Below are positions 15,001-27,700 of a stretch of DNA of 64,000 nt, one piece after another (the stretch's first letter is position 1; each line of letters opens with the position of its first letter). This DNA is from Symbiodinium sp. CCMP2592. Its lineage: Eukaryota > Sar > Dinophyceae > Suessiales > Symbiodiniaceae. The notes under the pieces were generated by a model. It saw only the letters and a program-made list of their open reading frames with translations, did not search any database and was not told where the DNA came from. Where the stretch lies: NCBI GenBank assembly GCA_905221615.1, contig CAJNDT010002768.1:406094-470093 (forward strand), written 5' to 3'. The translations under genes and the position numbers were made by a program.

Positions 15001-18000
15001 AGAGAACAAGACCACAGCAAGGAAATACGAACTGCGACAACCTAGAAGCCTCACAGGAATCCTCAACCCTGCACGGCTTTCTCTGGCAAGGCGCATCGAG
15101 GTTTGCCTTTCGGTTCAAGAGCTCCGAAACAACCTGCGGGACTTTTGACCAGGGTTTAAATTCTTATCGTGTTTACTTAGTTTTTTGGACTCTGCCAAGA
15201 GGGCTTGCTCGGGTGTACCGTCAGGGTGCTCTGAACGAGGGCATCGGGAAGGTCTGGTTTCTGTGGTGTCTGAGGGTCATGTAGACTCAGGCTGCTTAGG
15301 GGGTTTAGGGCTTTAGGTCGAGAGGTTCGGGTTCCAGGTGTAGGGGTTGAATCCCGGGTTTATAGGAGCGCATATGGCCGAGACCGGCGTTTGGTGGCAT
15401 AGCTGAAACGGGCAATGTGCTAAAACCCGAAGGAAGCGCACGCTCAGGCTAAAAAGCAGTGCTGGGAAAGGTGCAGAATCCAGCAAAAAAATCACTTTTC
15501 GAGCTCTGCGTTCCGCAAACTTTGTCAGCAGCACTTGTTAGCCGTCTTGAATAAGATGGTCCAACATCACGAAAGAACTGCAAGTGCCGAGAAGATTGGA
15601 CGTATTGGAGATATTCATTGTTCGGGCTGTGCACGTAACAGTGTCGCCATCATCCCTGCCAGCCCCCATGCCACCACAGAAATGGTACAGTAGAGGATGC
15701 ATACAGGACGCACACCCGGCGTCCTCACCTATAACGAGCATCATCACCGGCATGGCAAAAGTTGAAGCTGAAGCTATATCACAGTACCAATTTTTCTCAC
15801 CGTGCACCTGAACCCTAGAGTCGAACCAAATACCCCTATAGAAACCTTCCTATAACAATCCTGGGCCACAAGCCTAAACCTCGAGACTCTAGCCCTCTCA
15901 GAACCCTTGCAGAATACTTGCAGAACCTGTCCAAAATTTTAGAACTTCCTAGGGCGACACCTCCTCCACTTCCTCGTTCATCAAGCCATCGCGTCCTCTG
16001 GAGCTTATTAGGGTTTGGAAAGGATTTGGGGCTGATATTATAGGGTTTCGGAAGTCGCGCAGCAGAGCCACTTTCCAATCCCCAAAGATTTTACAAGGGT
16101 GCTATAACAAGAGGATGTGGTCCCAAGCCATGAACTTACCCCAAGGCTCACAATGGCCCAAAAGCCTTATATAATATGGTCTTTAGGCCCAAAAGCCTTA
16201 ACATATGAGTTCTCAGTGCCTTAGGGTTAGACTGTGAGTTGATTCCGGTAGTAAGCCTTTCGGGCATTCGAGCGCCTGCCTCCGACCAGCGCGATGAAGT
16301 GCAAGGGAGTGTTGCCATCCTCACGTGCTTGTCGTTGAAATCGCACGTTCTCAGCTTTGGGTTCTGAAATAGTGCATGAAGAATCCTTCAGACATCAACC
16401 TAAGCGCGCTAGCTTAAACTCCTAAACCCTAAACCCTGCACTAACAACGGCCTGAGCCCGGAAAAGCAGTCCTAGACCTACGAGTGCTCACCAACCACGG
16501 AGACTCATTCGGCTGATGCTGGGACACGGCACTGCATCCAGCAAGTGAGAAGGGTCCTTCTTACAGCAGAAACTAAATCCCTCAAGTAAAACAGTAAAAC
16601 CCAGAGAATGCACAATCCTCGACTTTGCTGAACCCCAAACCCTAGTCTACATGCTCTTACAGAGTCTTGAAGTTTAGGTATTCTTTCAGCCACAAGAAGC
16701 AGGCCTTGCAGTTTTTATGTGCACCTACTTGAACAAGGTTTTGGAGTACACTCTGAAATGAGGCATTGGTGAAAAACTGGTATAACAGTGGCACTGTTAT
16801 TAGAATAGCGCTTTGGGGAATGATATAGAAATTCTGCGAAAATTCAAGCCAAAAGACCAGCTCTCTTGATGGGGTCTGGGGTGTGGGTTTGGGAAGGGAT
16901 CTCGACATCTAGAGACAAGCTAGACTCTTGAAAGTGACTGTCGGAACAGAGGACTTATATAGTAGCTGGGCTGAAATAACACCGTTGGGGGATGAGAATG
17001 ACTGCAAAAAGCCTTCGGGGACTCTCAGGCAGTCCTCACCAAACCCGCTATCCCAACATGTGGGCGCCCTAACCTGCACTCCAACCCCACACGCCATCAA
17101 CCCCCTGAAACCTAATGCAAACAAAACGCAGCCCTTACACGGTTCTTGTTAAGGAATCTAATTTCGGTTGCCATGATAGGGATCTATGGTGAATAATATG
17201 GTTTCTGTATTATGGTAACTTAATTAAATTCCTTAACCCCTAAACCCTACATTGAACCCTTATTGACCCATTAAATGAACCCGAAAACTATGGTAACTTG
17301 ATATGAGCTCCTTTAAAAAGAACCCAGCTTACCACCCGGCCCCTTGGACCCTAAGGCCCATGCAAACCCCCACCCCTTACCCAACACGTGGGTGGTTGTC
17401 AAAATTATAGTCCCTTTTTGGGCACCCTAAATAATAGGTGCCGTACTATAATAGGGTCCCCAAAAGGGGCCCTAAATTTTCACAACTACCCAAGTGTATA
17501 ACGCAGCAAGATCCTTTACGTGTTCGTACCCTATCGGGTTCAAGGTGAACCTGAACTGTCAAATGGTAACCGATAATTAGCCCCGCCTGTAAACCCGAAA
17601 GCCATGTAAAGCACAATACCAAAAAGAACAAAACAAACAGCTCCCAGCCCTGCAATCCCGAAGCCGCCTTGTTGGCCGCATCTGCCTCCGCTTTGTGGTC
17701 GAGCAGCCACAAGACCTTTTTCAAACCGCATTCTACGGTCTCGTGTTCAGGTTTCGGAGCTTAGCAGTTTAAGCTTTAAAGATGGGCTATGTCGCAAAAT
17801 GATATGAAGCCGGTATTTTAGCGGTTCAGGATTTAAACATGGGCTATGGAAAAGTAATACTTCTGCGGGCTTTAGACGTTGGTGGTCTTCGTCATGCAAA
17901 AACCCTGAGTTTAGCTGTCAACAGCGAAACGATGGTCAACAGGAGCCTCTTACTATAGAGCCCAGCAAAAAAACATAAGCAGAAGTTAGAATTGGGATAT

Positions 18001-18693
18001 GACATCCCATATTGCTCATGCTCATGTGGCTTTTTGGGTCCCTAAAAGAGGAACCAGAAAGCTGAGACTGCTCCAGCATGCCCACTGGGGCTTCAGATAA
18101 TGGGAAAATGCGTCGGATCCTCATTATGGGGACCAGACTACACAGGAACCCCTTACTGCCGAAAGCCCGATGTTTCATGTTCATTTAGGGTGTACTGCAA
18201 ATCCTCCATCCGAATCTTTTGGATATAAACACACAACTAACTAACTGACTGACTAATTCATTCATCAATCAATCAATCAATCATTCAATCAATCAATCAA
18301 TCAAGCAAGCAAGCAGGCAAACAGTCAACTCGTTCATTAGTTAGCAAGTTAAAGTAAGTGATGATTATGAATATCTATTTATATATACACACACACCCAC
18401 TAGACACTGTTTGGGATGAGCAACAAAATCTATTTGAGTTCATGCAGTTGAAAGCCTCTCTTCTCCAATAACCAGGCCCAAACAAAGTTCAAATTTTTAA
18501 GCTAGACCAAACACACGGAGCCAAAAAGTTTAAAGTTCTCCAATAGGCTAAGTAAGAAGCCTCAGCCTCTCAATAAGATCGGGGAGAGAGCTGGAGCGGA
18601 AGTCCAGCTGATGCTCATGCTTATGATGTTCGCCTACCGCCGAACGAATATCCGTGCAATGAGTGGTTCGCACTGCTGAATCTGCTGCAGGAA

Positions 18694-18732
<39 letters not shown>

Positions 18733-21700
18733 GTGGAAAGCTCGCTGAATCTGTCCGATCAATGGGTACAACTTGCGTGCTGCTGTGGGTCCTATAGCCA
18801 GGATGTTGGTAAGAGAGTTTGAAAGGAAATCCAACTGATGCTGATTAATGCTAGTCTGTCGTCGGTTCGCTAAACTAATCAATGGGTCGAACTGCTGGAC
18901 CTGCTGGCGGTTCTAAGGTCAGGAAGTCGGACAGAGGTGGAAAGGACACCCAGCTGATGCTGATGATGCTCGTGCTGCGGCTCGCTTAACCCGTCCAATC
19001 AATGGGCAAAACTTGCGTGATGCTGGAGGTTCTGTAGCCAGGATGATGGCAATAGAGTTTGAAAGGAACTCCAACTGATGCTGATGATGCTCGTCTGTCG
19101 TCGGTTCGCTAAACTAATCAATGGGTCGAACGGCTGGACCTGCTGGCGGTTCTAAGGTCAGTAAATCGGAGGGAGAGGTGGAAACGACCCCCAGCTGATG
19201 CTGATGATGCTCGTGTTGCGGCTCGCTGAATCCGTCCAATCAATGGGCAAAACTTGCGCGCTGCTGGGGTTTCTACAATCCGGATGTCGGCAAGAGAGAT
19301 TGAAAGGACATCCAACTGATGCTGATGATGCTCGCCTGTCGGTTCGCTAAACTTAAACCAATGAATGGGTCGAACTGCTGGACCTGCTAGGTCAGTCGTG
19401 TTGCGGCTCGCTGAAACCGTCCAATCAATGGGCAAAACTTGCGTGCTGCTGGAGGTTCTATAGCCAGGATGATGGCAATAGAGTTTGAAAGGAACTCCAA
19501 CTGATGCTGATGATGCTCGTCTGTCGTCGGTTCGCTATACCAATCAATGGGTCGAACGGCTGGACCTGCTGGCGGTTCTAAGGTCAGTAAATCGGAGGGA
19601 GAGGTGGAAACGACCCCCAGCTGATGCTGATGATGCTCGCGTTGAGGTTCGCTGAAACCCTCCAATCAATGGGCAAAACTTGTGCACTGCTGGGGTTCCT
19701 AAAATCCGGATGTCGGCAAGAGAGATTAAAAGGACATCCAATTGATGCTGATGATGCTCGCCTGTCGGTTCGCTAAACTTAAACCAATCAATGGGTCGAA
19801 CTGCTGGACCTGCTAGGTCAGTAAATCGGAGGGAGAGGTGGAAAGGACCCCCAGCTGATGCTGATGATGCTCGTGTTGCGGCTCGCTGAAACCGTCCAAT
19901 CAATGGGCAAAACTTGCGTGCTGCTGGAGGTTCTATAGCCAGGATGATGGCAATAGAGTTTGAAAGGAACTCCAACTGATGCTGATAATGCGCGTCTGTC
20001 GTCGGTTCGCTAAACTAATCAATGGGTCGAACTGCTGGACCTGCATTCTAAGGTCGGCAAATTGGAGACAGAGGTGGCAAGGACTCCCAGGTGATGCTCG
20101 TGATGCTCGCGTTGCGGCTCGAATCCGTCCAATGGGCAAAACTTGCGCGCTGCTGGAGGTTCAGCTCTATACTATAGCCAGGATTTGGCAAGAGACTTTG
20201 AAAGGAAATCAATCTGGCGCTCGTCTGTCGCTACACAATCAATGGATCGAACTGCTGGACCTGCTAGCGGTTCTCTGGTCGGTAAATCGGAGGGAGGGGT
20301 GGAAAGGACCCCCCGCTGATGCTGATGATGCTCGTCTGTCGTCGGTTCGCTAAACTAATCAATGGGTCGAACTGCTGGACTTGCTGGCGGTTCTAAGGTC
20401 AGGACATCGGACAGAGAGGTGGAAAGGACACCCAGCTGATGCTGATGATGCTCACGCTGCGGCTCGCTGAACCCGTCCAATCAATTGGCAAAACTTGCGT
20501 GCTGCTGGAGGTTCTATACCATAGCCAAGATGTGGGCAAGAGAGTTTGACAGGAGATTTAACTGATGCTCGTCTGTTGCTACACAATCAATGCATCGAAC
20601 TGCTGGACTTGCTGGCGGTTCTAAGGTCAGGAAGTCGGAGAGAGAGAGGTGGAAAGGACACCTAGGTGATGCTGATGATGCGCGCGTTGCGGCTCGCCCA
20701 AGGGGCAAAACTTGGGCTCTGCTGGGGTTTCTACAATCGGGATGCCGGCAAGAGAGATTGACAGGACATCCAACTGATGCTGATGATGCTCGTCTGTCGG
20801 TTCGCTAAACTAATCAATGGGTCGAACTGCTACACCTGCTAGGTCAGTATATCGGAGGGAGAGGTGGAAAGGACCCCAAGCTGATGCTGATGATGCTCGT
20901 GTTGCGGCTCGCTGAAACCGTCCAATCAATGGGCAAAACTTGCGTGCTGCTGCGGTTTCTACAACCGGGATGTCGGCGAGAGACATCGAAAGGAACTCCA
21001 ACTGATGCTGATGATGCAGGTCTGTCGGTTCGCTAAACCAATCAATGGGTCGAACTGCTGGCCTTGCTGGCGGTTCTAAGGTCAGGAAATCGGAGAGAGC
21101 GGTGGAAAGGACACCCAGGTGATGCTGCTGATGCGCGCGTTGCGGCTCGCTGCATCCGTCCAATCAATGGGTAGAACTTGCGTGCTGTGTCTGTTTCGAC
21201 AACCGGGATGTCGGCAAGAGAGATTGAAAGGAAAACCAACTGATGCTGATGATGCTCGTCTGTCGTCGGTTCGCTAAAAAAAATCAGTGGGTCGAACTGC
21301 TGGACCTGCTGGTGGTTCTGAGGTCAGTGAATCGGAGGGAGAGGTGGAAAGGACCCCCCGCTGATGCTGATGATGCTCGTGTTGCGGCTCGCTGAATCCG
21401 TCCAATCAATGGGCAACACTTGCGTGCTGCTGGGGTTTCTACAACCAGGATGTCGTCAGGAGAGATTGAAAAGAAATCCAACTGATGCTGATGATGCTCG
21501 TCTGTCGTCGGTTCGCTAAAAGAATCAATGGGTCGAACTGCTGGACTTGCTGGCGGTTCCAAGGTCAGGAAATCGGAGAGAGAGAGGTGGAAAGGACACC
21601 CAGGTGATGCTGATGATGCGCGCGTTGCGGCTCGCCCAAGGGGCAAAACTTGCGCGCTGCTAGGGTTTCTACAACCGGGATGTCGGCAAGAGAGATTGAA

Positions 21701-24700
21701 AGGAAATCCAACTGATGCTGATGATGCTCGTCTGTCGTCGGTTCGCTAAACCAATCAATGGGTCGAACTGCTGGACTTGCTGGCGGTTCTAAGGTCAGGA
21801 AATCGGAGAGAGAGGTGATGATGCTCGCCTGGCGCCTGGCTAGACTATTCACCGGGTCGAACTGCTGCGCCTAGATTGAAAGCCTCAACTAACTAGCAGC
21901 CAACACTTCAGCGAAACGGAATTCCCTCAACTCAGCTTTCTGGGCTCCTGCCTTCGGGCTCTAGTAGTCTACTGCCAACCCTTCTGGAAGCCTGAACCCG
22001 ACACCCTAAAGCCTAAACCCTAAAGCCTGAGCCCTAAAGACTAAACGGCCTTTACAGGGAAGTCCGGGATTCTTGTTGGTTCAAGGGTAGTGTCGTTGAT
22101 GGGCCTTGGGGGTGAGGGTGTCATAGGGATCCTTAGAGGTGGAGTTGTTAGGGAATCTCTTAGAAACGTCCCGGCACCACCCTCAAATTTAGGTCTTTGG
22201 GTTTGGAAGGCCCCAGGAGCTAGGGCCATAGGACAAACTTCACAATGCAATCCCAAACCCTCAACACCTGACGCTGAACACCAAAACTAATTAAACTCTA
22301 AGCCCCAACCTACACCCTAAACCCTAATCCCTAAGCTCTAAACCCTAAACTCTAATCCCTAAACTCTAAACCGCCAACCTTTACCCTAAACTCTGAATCG
22401 TTTTACCCAGGATGTCCAGTCGGGCTGCGGCATCTTTCTGCCCAAGATAGGCCTTAAGAGGAGTTCAGAATTTTGGTGGGCTTTAGGGTTTTAGGGTTTA
22501 GGGGTTTGAGGATTAATTAGGGTTTAGGGTTTGGGTTTAATACTTCTGACTCCGAAGATACGAGACTTAGGAAACTGAATAGGGTTCTGGGGTATAGTTT
22601 GCCAAAAATCAAAGCAAGGGCTGGCTTAAAGGTTTGGGGTTTGATGTTTAGGCTTCGATATACTACCAAGATTTTTCCTCATAGTGGAGCTCCTCCTGAT
22701 TGCAATTCTGATCATGTACCTGTGATCCCGATCTGAATTAGTGAGGCGCAAGAGCTTCCCCACTAAAGCAATCTCCAAGCCAGCAGCAATGAATCCAGCA
22801 TACCCGCCGGTAGCCTGCAGCACCTAGACCCTAAACACATGTGAAAACGGACTTTCTTCCCCAAATCCAAATCCAGCCTAGTCCCAGATGTCAGGAGGAA
22901 GCACCTATCCACCGCACTTCCACACGACCCTAAACCCTAAGCCTTAATCCCGAAACCACAAAATCCTAAACCCGTCAAGTGGCAGCATCGTGGATGGGCT
23001 GATAAAAGTCGTGCCGATGGCGATTGCCTCGAAGGTTCACCTCGGGTCTTCGAGCTTTCGGTATGGGTAGTTGTCAAAATTATGGTCCCTTTTTGGGTAC
23101 CCTAAATATTAGGTGCCGTATAATCATCAGGACCCAATAATGTACCACAATTTTGACAACCACCCATGTATTAAACATATTTTCACAGTTTATGTGACTC
23201 GATTCTATTCTGGTACATCGTATGATACTGCTTAGATATTTCTGCCGAAATCGGCTTTAGGATTCAGAGTTCAAGGGATTCGGGTTTGGACAACAGGGTC
23301 TGGGCTTCACGAATTGCCTCACCTCGGGGATGAGCCTTCTCATCTCCGCAGTGTAGACAAGTGCGTGAAAAGACACAACCCGAGAGTGGCTGTAAGTGCG
23401 GGTGTGTTGCGACTTAGCGCATAAAGTTTAGGGTGTTGCAACATATTTCTAGATATAACCTGCATAAACATGTAAATGCATGTATTATCTCGGTATATTG
23501 CATACACAAAGGTGCGCATATACAAGAGATGCATACGGTAACATAGCACTTCTGTGTATGTACGATCGGACTCTGTCTTGCAGTTTAATGTTGCCTATCT
23601 GTTTGAACGAGTTCTCGTATGTCTTCGTCGGCCTTGGATGATTAGGCTCAAGGGATGCGCGACACAGACAAACACACCAGCACGCATGTAGAACAGTGAG
23701 CAAACCCACTAGAATCTACAAACTACCGCACACCTGCACACGGCAAAAAAACATGCCAACACACCAAAACTGCAAATGCTTCGAGCCTTCGTGAAAGGCC
23801 CGGAACCCTACACAACAGCCGAACCCAGAACTCCCAAAAAACACAAACCGACACGACCTGAGACCCTACAGCAACAGAACTGACTTAGAAGGACCCCGAT
23901 AACAAATTTCGTGGAAGAAGCGGTTGAAGTCACTGCTGAGAAAGCCACGGTAAAACGCATGGACCAAAAGTTTAGTATAGAGCCCTGCAGAGGCCCCACG
24001 AAACTCAGTTGATGCTCCCAAACTGAAACTATCACCCCGTGTAAAGACAATGCAACCATGCAAAATGAACTCAACACAACAACATACACTTGGTGCCAAA
24101 CAGCTCTCTAACGACTCTACGAAGACAACCCAACCCCAAACCCGAAATCGTACGCAAGCCCAGGACAAAGCAAACACCAACAACTGCCCTAGGCTATGCC
24201 CCAGGCCGTTGCAGATCTGCAAACGAGGTCTGCACAAGTTCAGAGGGATTCATAAACTTAGGCTTTAAGGGATCTATAAGGGATCGATAAGGTTCCTTTA
24301 AGGAATCTATAAGGGGGCTTACTTACCTTTGGTTAGTAGGGAATGGAGGAATGGGGTATATTTATAACTGCTATTACTACCATTCTTCCATTCCCTACTA
24401 ACCAACAGTAAGTAAAACCAAGGGGCAGGGCTCCGAACCTTAGGGGCAACCTACTTAGAAAGGGTCTGTGCAACAAAGATGCGGTTTACCTCTCATTGTC
24501 TCAAACTTCCAAATTTCACTGCTTCCGGATTACAGGACCGACGAGAAGCTTAGCTGCGCGTTTAAAGCTGCCAGAGCCCCGTTTGACTCCGTCCAAGCCT
24601 AGCTTGGGAGTTTTGGGAAAAGTCTCCAGACTTTCGGCCCGAAATTCCTTCTCAGAGAGGTGCGTAGATTTGTTGCAATTCTTATGGGCTAAGTACCCTA

Positions 24701-27700
24701 GCCCATAAAAGGTCTAAGGATTATGTGCTACAGTTTTGTTTGTGGCTCCTTTGAAGCTATTGTGTGTGTTATAGTGTTCTAGGGCCTGTGCGTTTGAGGG
24801 TTTTGGTGTGTTTTGGGTTGTGGAGTGGTTCTAAAGGACAATATCTTCAGTCGGAAGTTCCCCTAGCAGCATGTCCTTAGCGAAGAGGGAACCCACCTTG
24901 TGGCCATGTTTGGGCTTCGGGTTTTGTTCACACAGATTGAGGCGACATACACAGGGTTAGAGCAACAATGCGTCACTGCCCTACTGGTTATCTCACAACT
25001 TCTGACAAATTTTCACACATGGTCATAGTTTCGTACTCGAATCCACAATCGTATAAACCCTGAACCGTACAAACCCTTAGCCTCACGCACAACAATACAC
25101 CCACGAATCCCGCCTGTGTCTCCGTGGATAAGGCCCCTGTGCCCCAAACCCAGAGCCCCTAGAACCCTAAACCGCTAAACCCCAAACCCTCATTCCTAAA
25201 CCCTGAGCCAGAACCCTAAACCGCAAACCCCAGACCCTAAACCTTAAACCCTAAGCCCTAAACCCCAAGCCCCATAAGCCCCTGGAGCCCTACAGTATCC
25301 TACGGGGTCGGTCCCTGAAATTCGTCCGGCCTTCGGCGTCGTTTGCAGATGCGGTGAGCAAGGCCTTTGGCTCTACTGGCTGGTTCGGTTACGGTTTAGG
25401 GTTTAGGGTTTGGGGTTTAGAGTTTAGGGTTTAGGGTTTGCGGTTAGTAGAGAATGGGGGAATGGGTAATTGGGACCTGAAGGGACTATCACAGGGATCC
25501 ATGCCCCCATTCCCTCCTCAGCGCCAGACAGTCCAGGACACGGAAGTCTGCGGTTTTGTAAGGTCTTACGTCAGGGTGCCATAAGGTTGGGGTTTAGAGT
25601 TTACTTGGAGGATCATGGGACTTAGTAAGTAAGGTTATAAGTACCTTAATTGGGGTTATACGTAATTATAACTATAGTTACCTTATTTATAACGCCAGTT
25701 CCTAAGTCCCATGATCCTTCAAGTAGAGTTGGAGGATTGAGGGTTCAGGGTTACGGTGGTGCTGTGATAGTTTTCTTGGGATTGTAGAGCAGAGGCAGCA
25801 CTCAGAAGCACCGAGACTTCCTACTTTACCGTAGCACCGGGTTTAGGGTTTAGGGTTTACCTAGATAGCGGGTTAGCCTTTCTTGTGCCCCCTGTATGAG
25901 CCCTGCATTGCAATGGCAGTGTCCCACCCTGAACGTAAAAGGGCTCTGCGGATAGTCCACGATCGCTTCTGTCAGGAGCACAGGATAGTTAATTGCAGGG
26001 CTGCTCCTGTCAAACACAAGGGGCCTACTCTCCTGCCAGAAAGCACTAACCCATAGCGGCATTGAAAAGAACATTAATGAGCCGCTTAGGATCAAGAGAC
26101 TCATAAGTATGTCTAGGCTTTACGCGTACTAAACCACAATTTCAAGAGCTGCTGCAATGGCAGAGCCATTCCAGAAGCCCTGGCATTATCTGCTTAAGAT
26201 GTATGCAAAACGACATCACTGCACGCCCCAACCCGTTGCCGAGCCCTTGATGTAAGCTGCAAACTCGAAAGCCCTCAACCCCTCAACCCTAAGCCCTAAA
26301 CCCTAAGCCATGTAAGCTGTAAGCCCCAAAGCCCTAAACCCTCTAATCCCTCTAAACCCTAAGCCCTAAAAACCCCGCTACGTAAGCCCGAACCCCAAAC
26401 CCCTGAACCCTAATCTCTGTAAGCCGTAAGTCCCAAAAGATCCCCTGCCCTCAAGCCCTGAAGCCCCAAAATACACCCCGGGGTCAAAACCACCCCTCGA
26501 CCTTTGGACCACGGTCAAAATCATGGAATACAGTAGAAGCCAGAAAGTTGGAACATGGATTTAGGAGGATTAGTGCTAGGATCCCTTATACTTTACTTTA
26601 AGGGCATGAGGATAATGATGTTCCAACTTTCTGGCTTCGACTGTAAGTCTTTGGAGTAGTCGTAACGCTGCCAAGCGACCTCCAAAGCCGGGATGTGCCC
26701 GAGACCAGCCGCAATATGCCTAGATCATGGCTGGGATTCTATTAAAAAATCAGGCTTCCATTCCCTATTGGGATTTAAGTACTTATCAAAAATCTCGGAC
26801 GTAGTGTTAGTACTCCTTACATCTTTTAAGTACCCAAAACAAGGCCAAAATGTTGCCCAACTATGACCACAAAGATGCACTGCTTCGAGCTCCGTCTCGT
26901 AGACCACCTGCGCGAGTCCAAAAACTGGCTTCATTCTATGCGTCCCTGAACCCTAGACGCCGACCCCAAACCTCGTTGGGGCTCCTTACTATGGTTTCCC
27001 TATAAATAAAATCTGAAAACGCTAGTTTATTGGTTTATGTGTCTATGTGCGTTTTCGGGCTTGTGGGTGCTTACCCTAATATAACACCCCACATAGTAGG
27101 ATTCTTTAGACCCCAAAACCAGGTACCCTAATTTTCGCAAACTCCCTGAACCCTTATAGAGCCCTTTAAAGGAACCCTTGTAGTTACCCGATAGTACCCC
27201 TGTAAAGGAACCCTAAGGTACCCCTAATATGATGGTGAAGGTGGGAGATAAGGCCTTAAGGGCAGAGGACTGCCGAGGACTCGGGATTCAGGGTTCGGGC
27301 TCTTAGCCAGTTGGGCTTACACCGCAAGACCTCGAGGGCTGAGGGTTTAGGGGTTTAGGGTTTAGGGGTTCAGGGCCTTAGAGGTTTAGGATTTAGAATT
27401 TAGGGTTTAGGGATAAGGGGTTTAGGGTTTAGGGGTTTAGGGATAAGGGTTTAGAGGTTTAGGGTTTAGGGTCTTAGGGTGCCTGAGCCTGACTGGAACC
27501 GGATGTTCTTGAATGTGCACTCCTCCAACTCCGAGTCCCACCCCCGAAGCCAAACAGGAACCTCGAACCCAGAAAGGCCTAAACCCGGAACCCCCCAAAA
27601 CCCTAAACTCCTAAACCCCTAAACTCCTAAACCCCCAAACCGAATAACCCCAAACTCCTAAACCCCTAAACCCCTAACCCCTAGCCCCTAAACCCCTAAC

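Noticed and set aside
19118..21852. Series of 90-143-codon minus-strand frames with repeated HQHQL-type peptides
   Set aside because: They follow the satellite period and are broken by indels; no splice or start logic supports translation.
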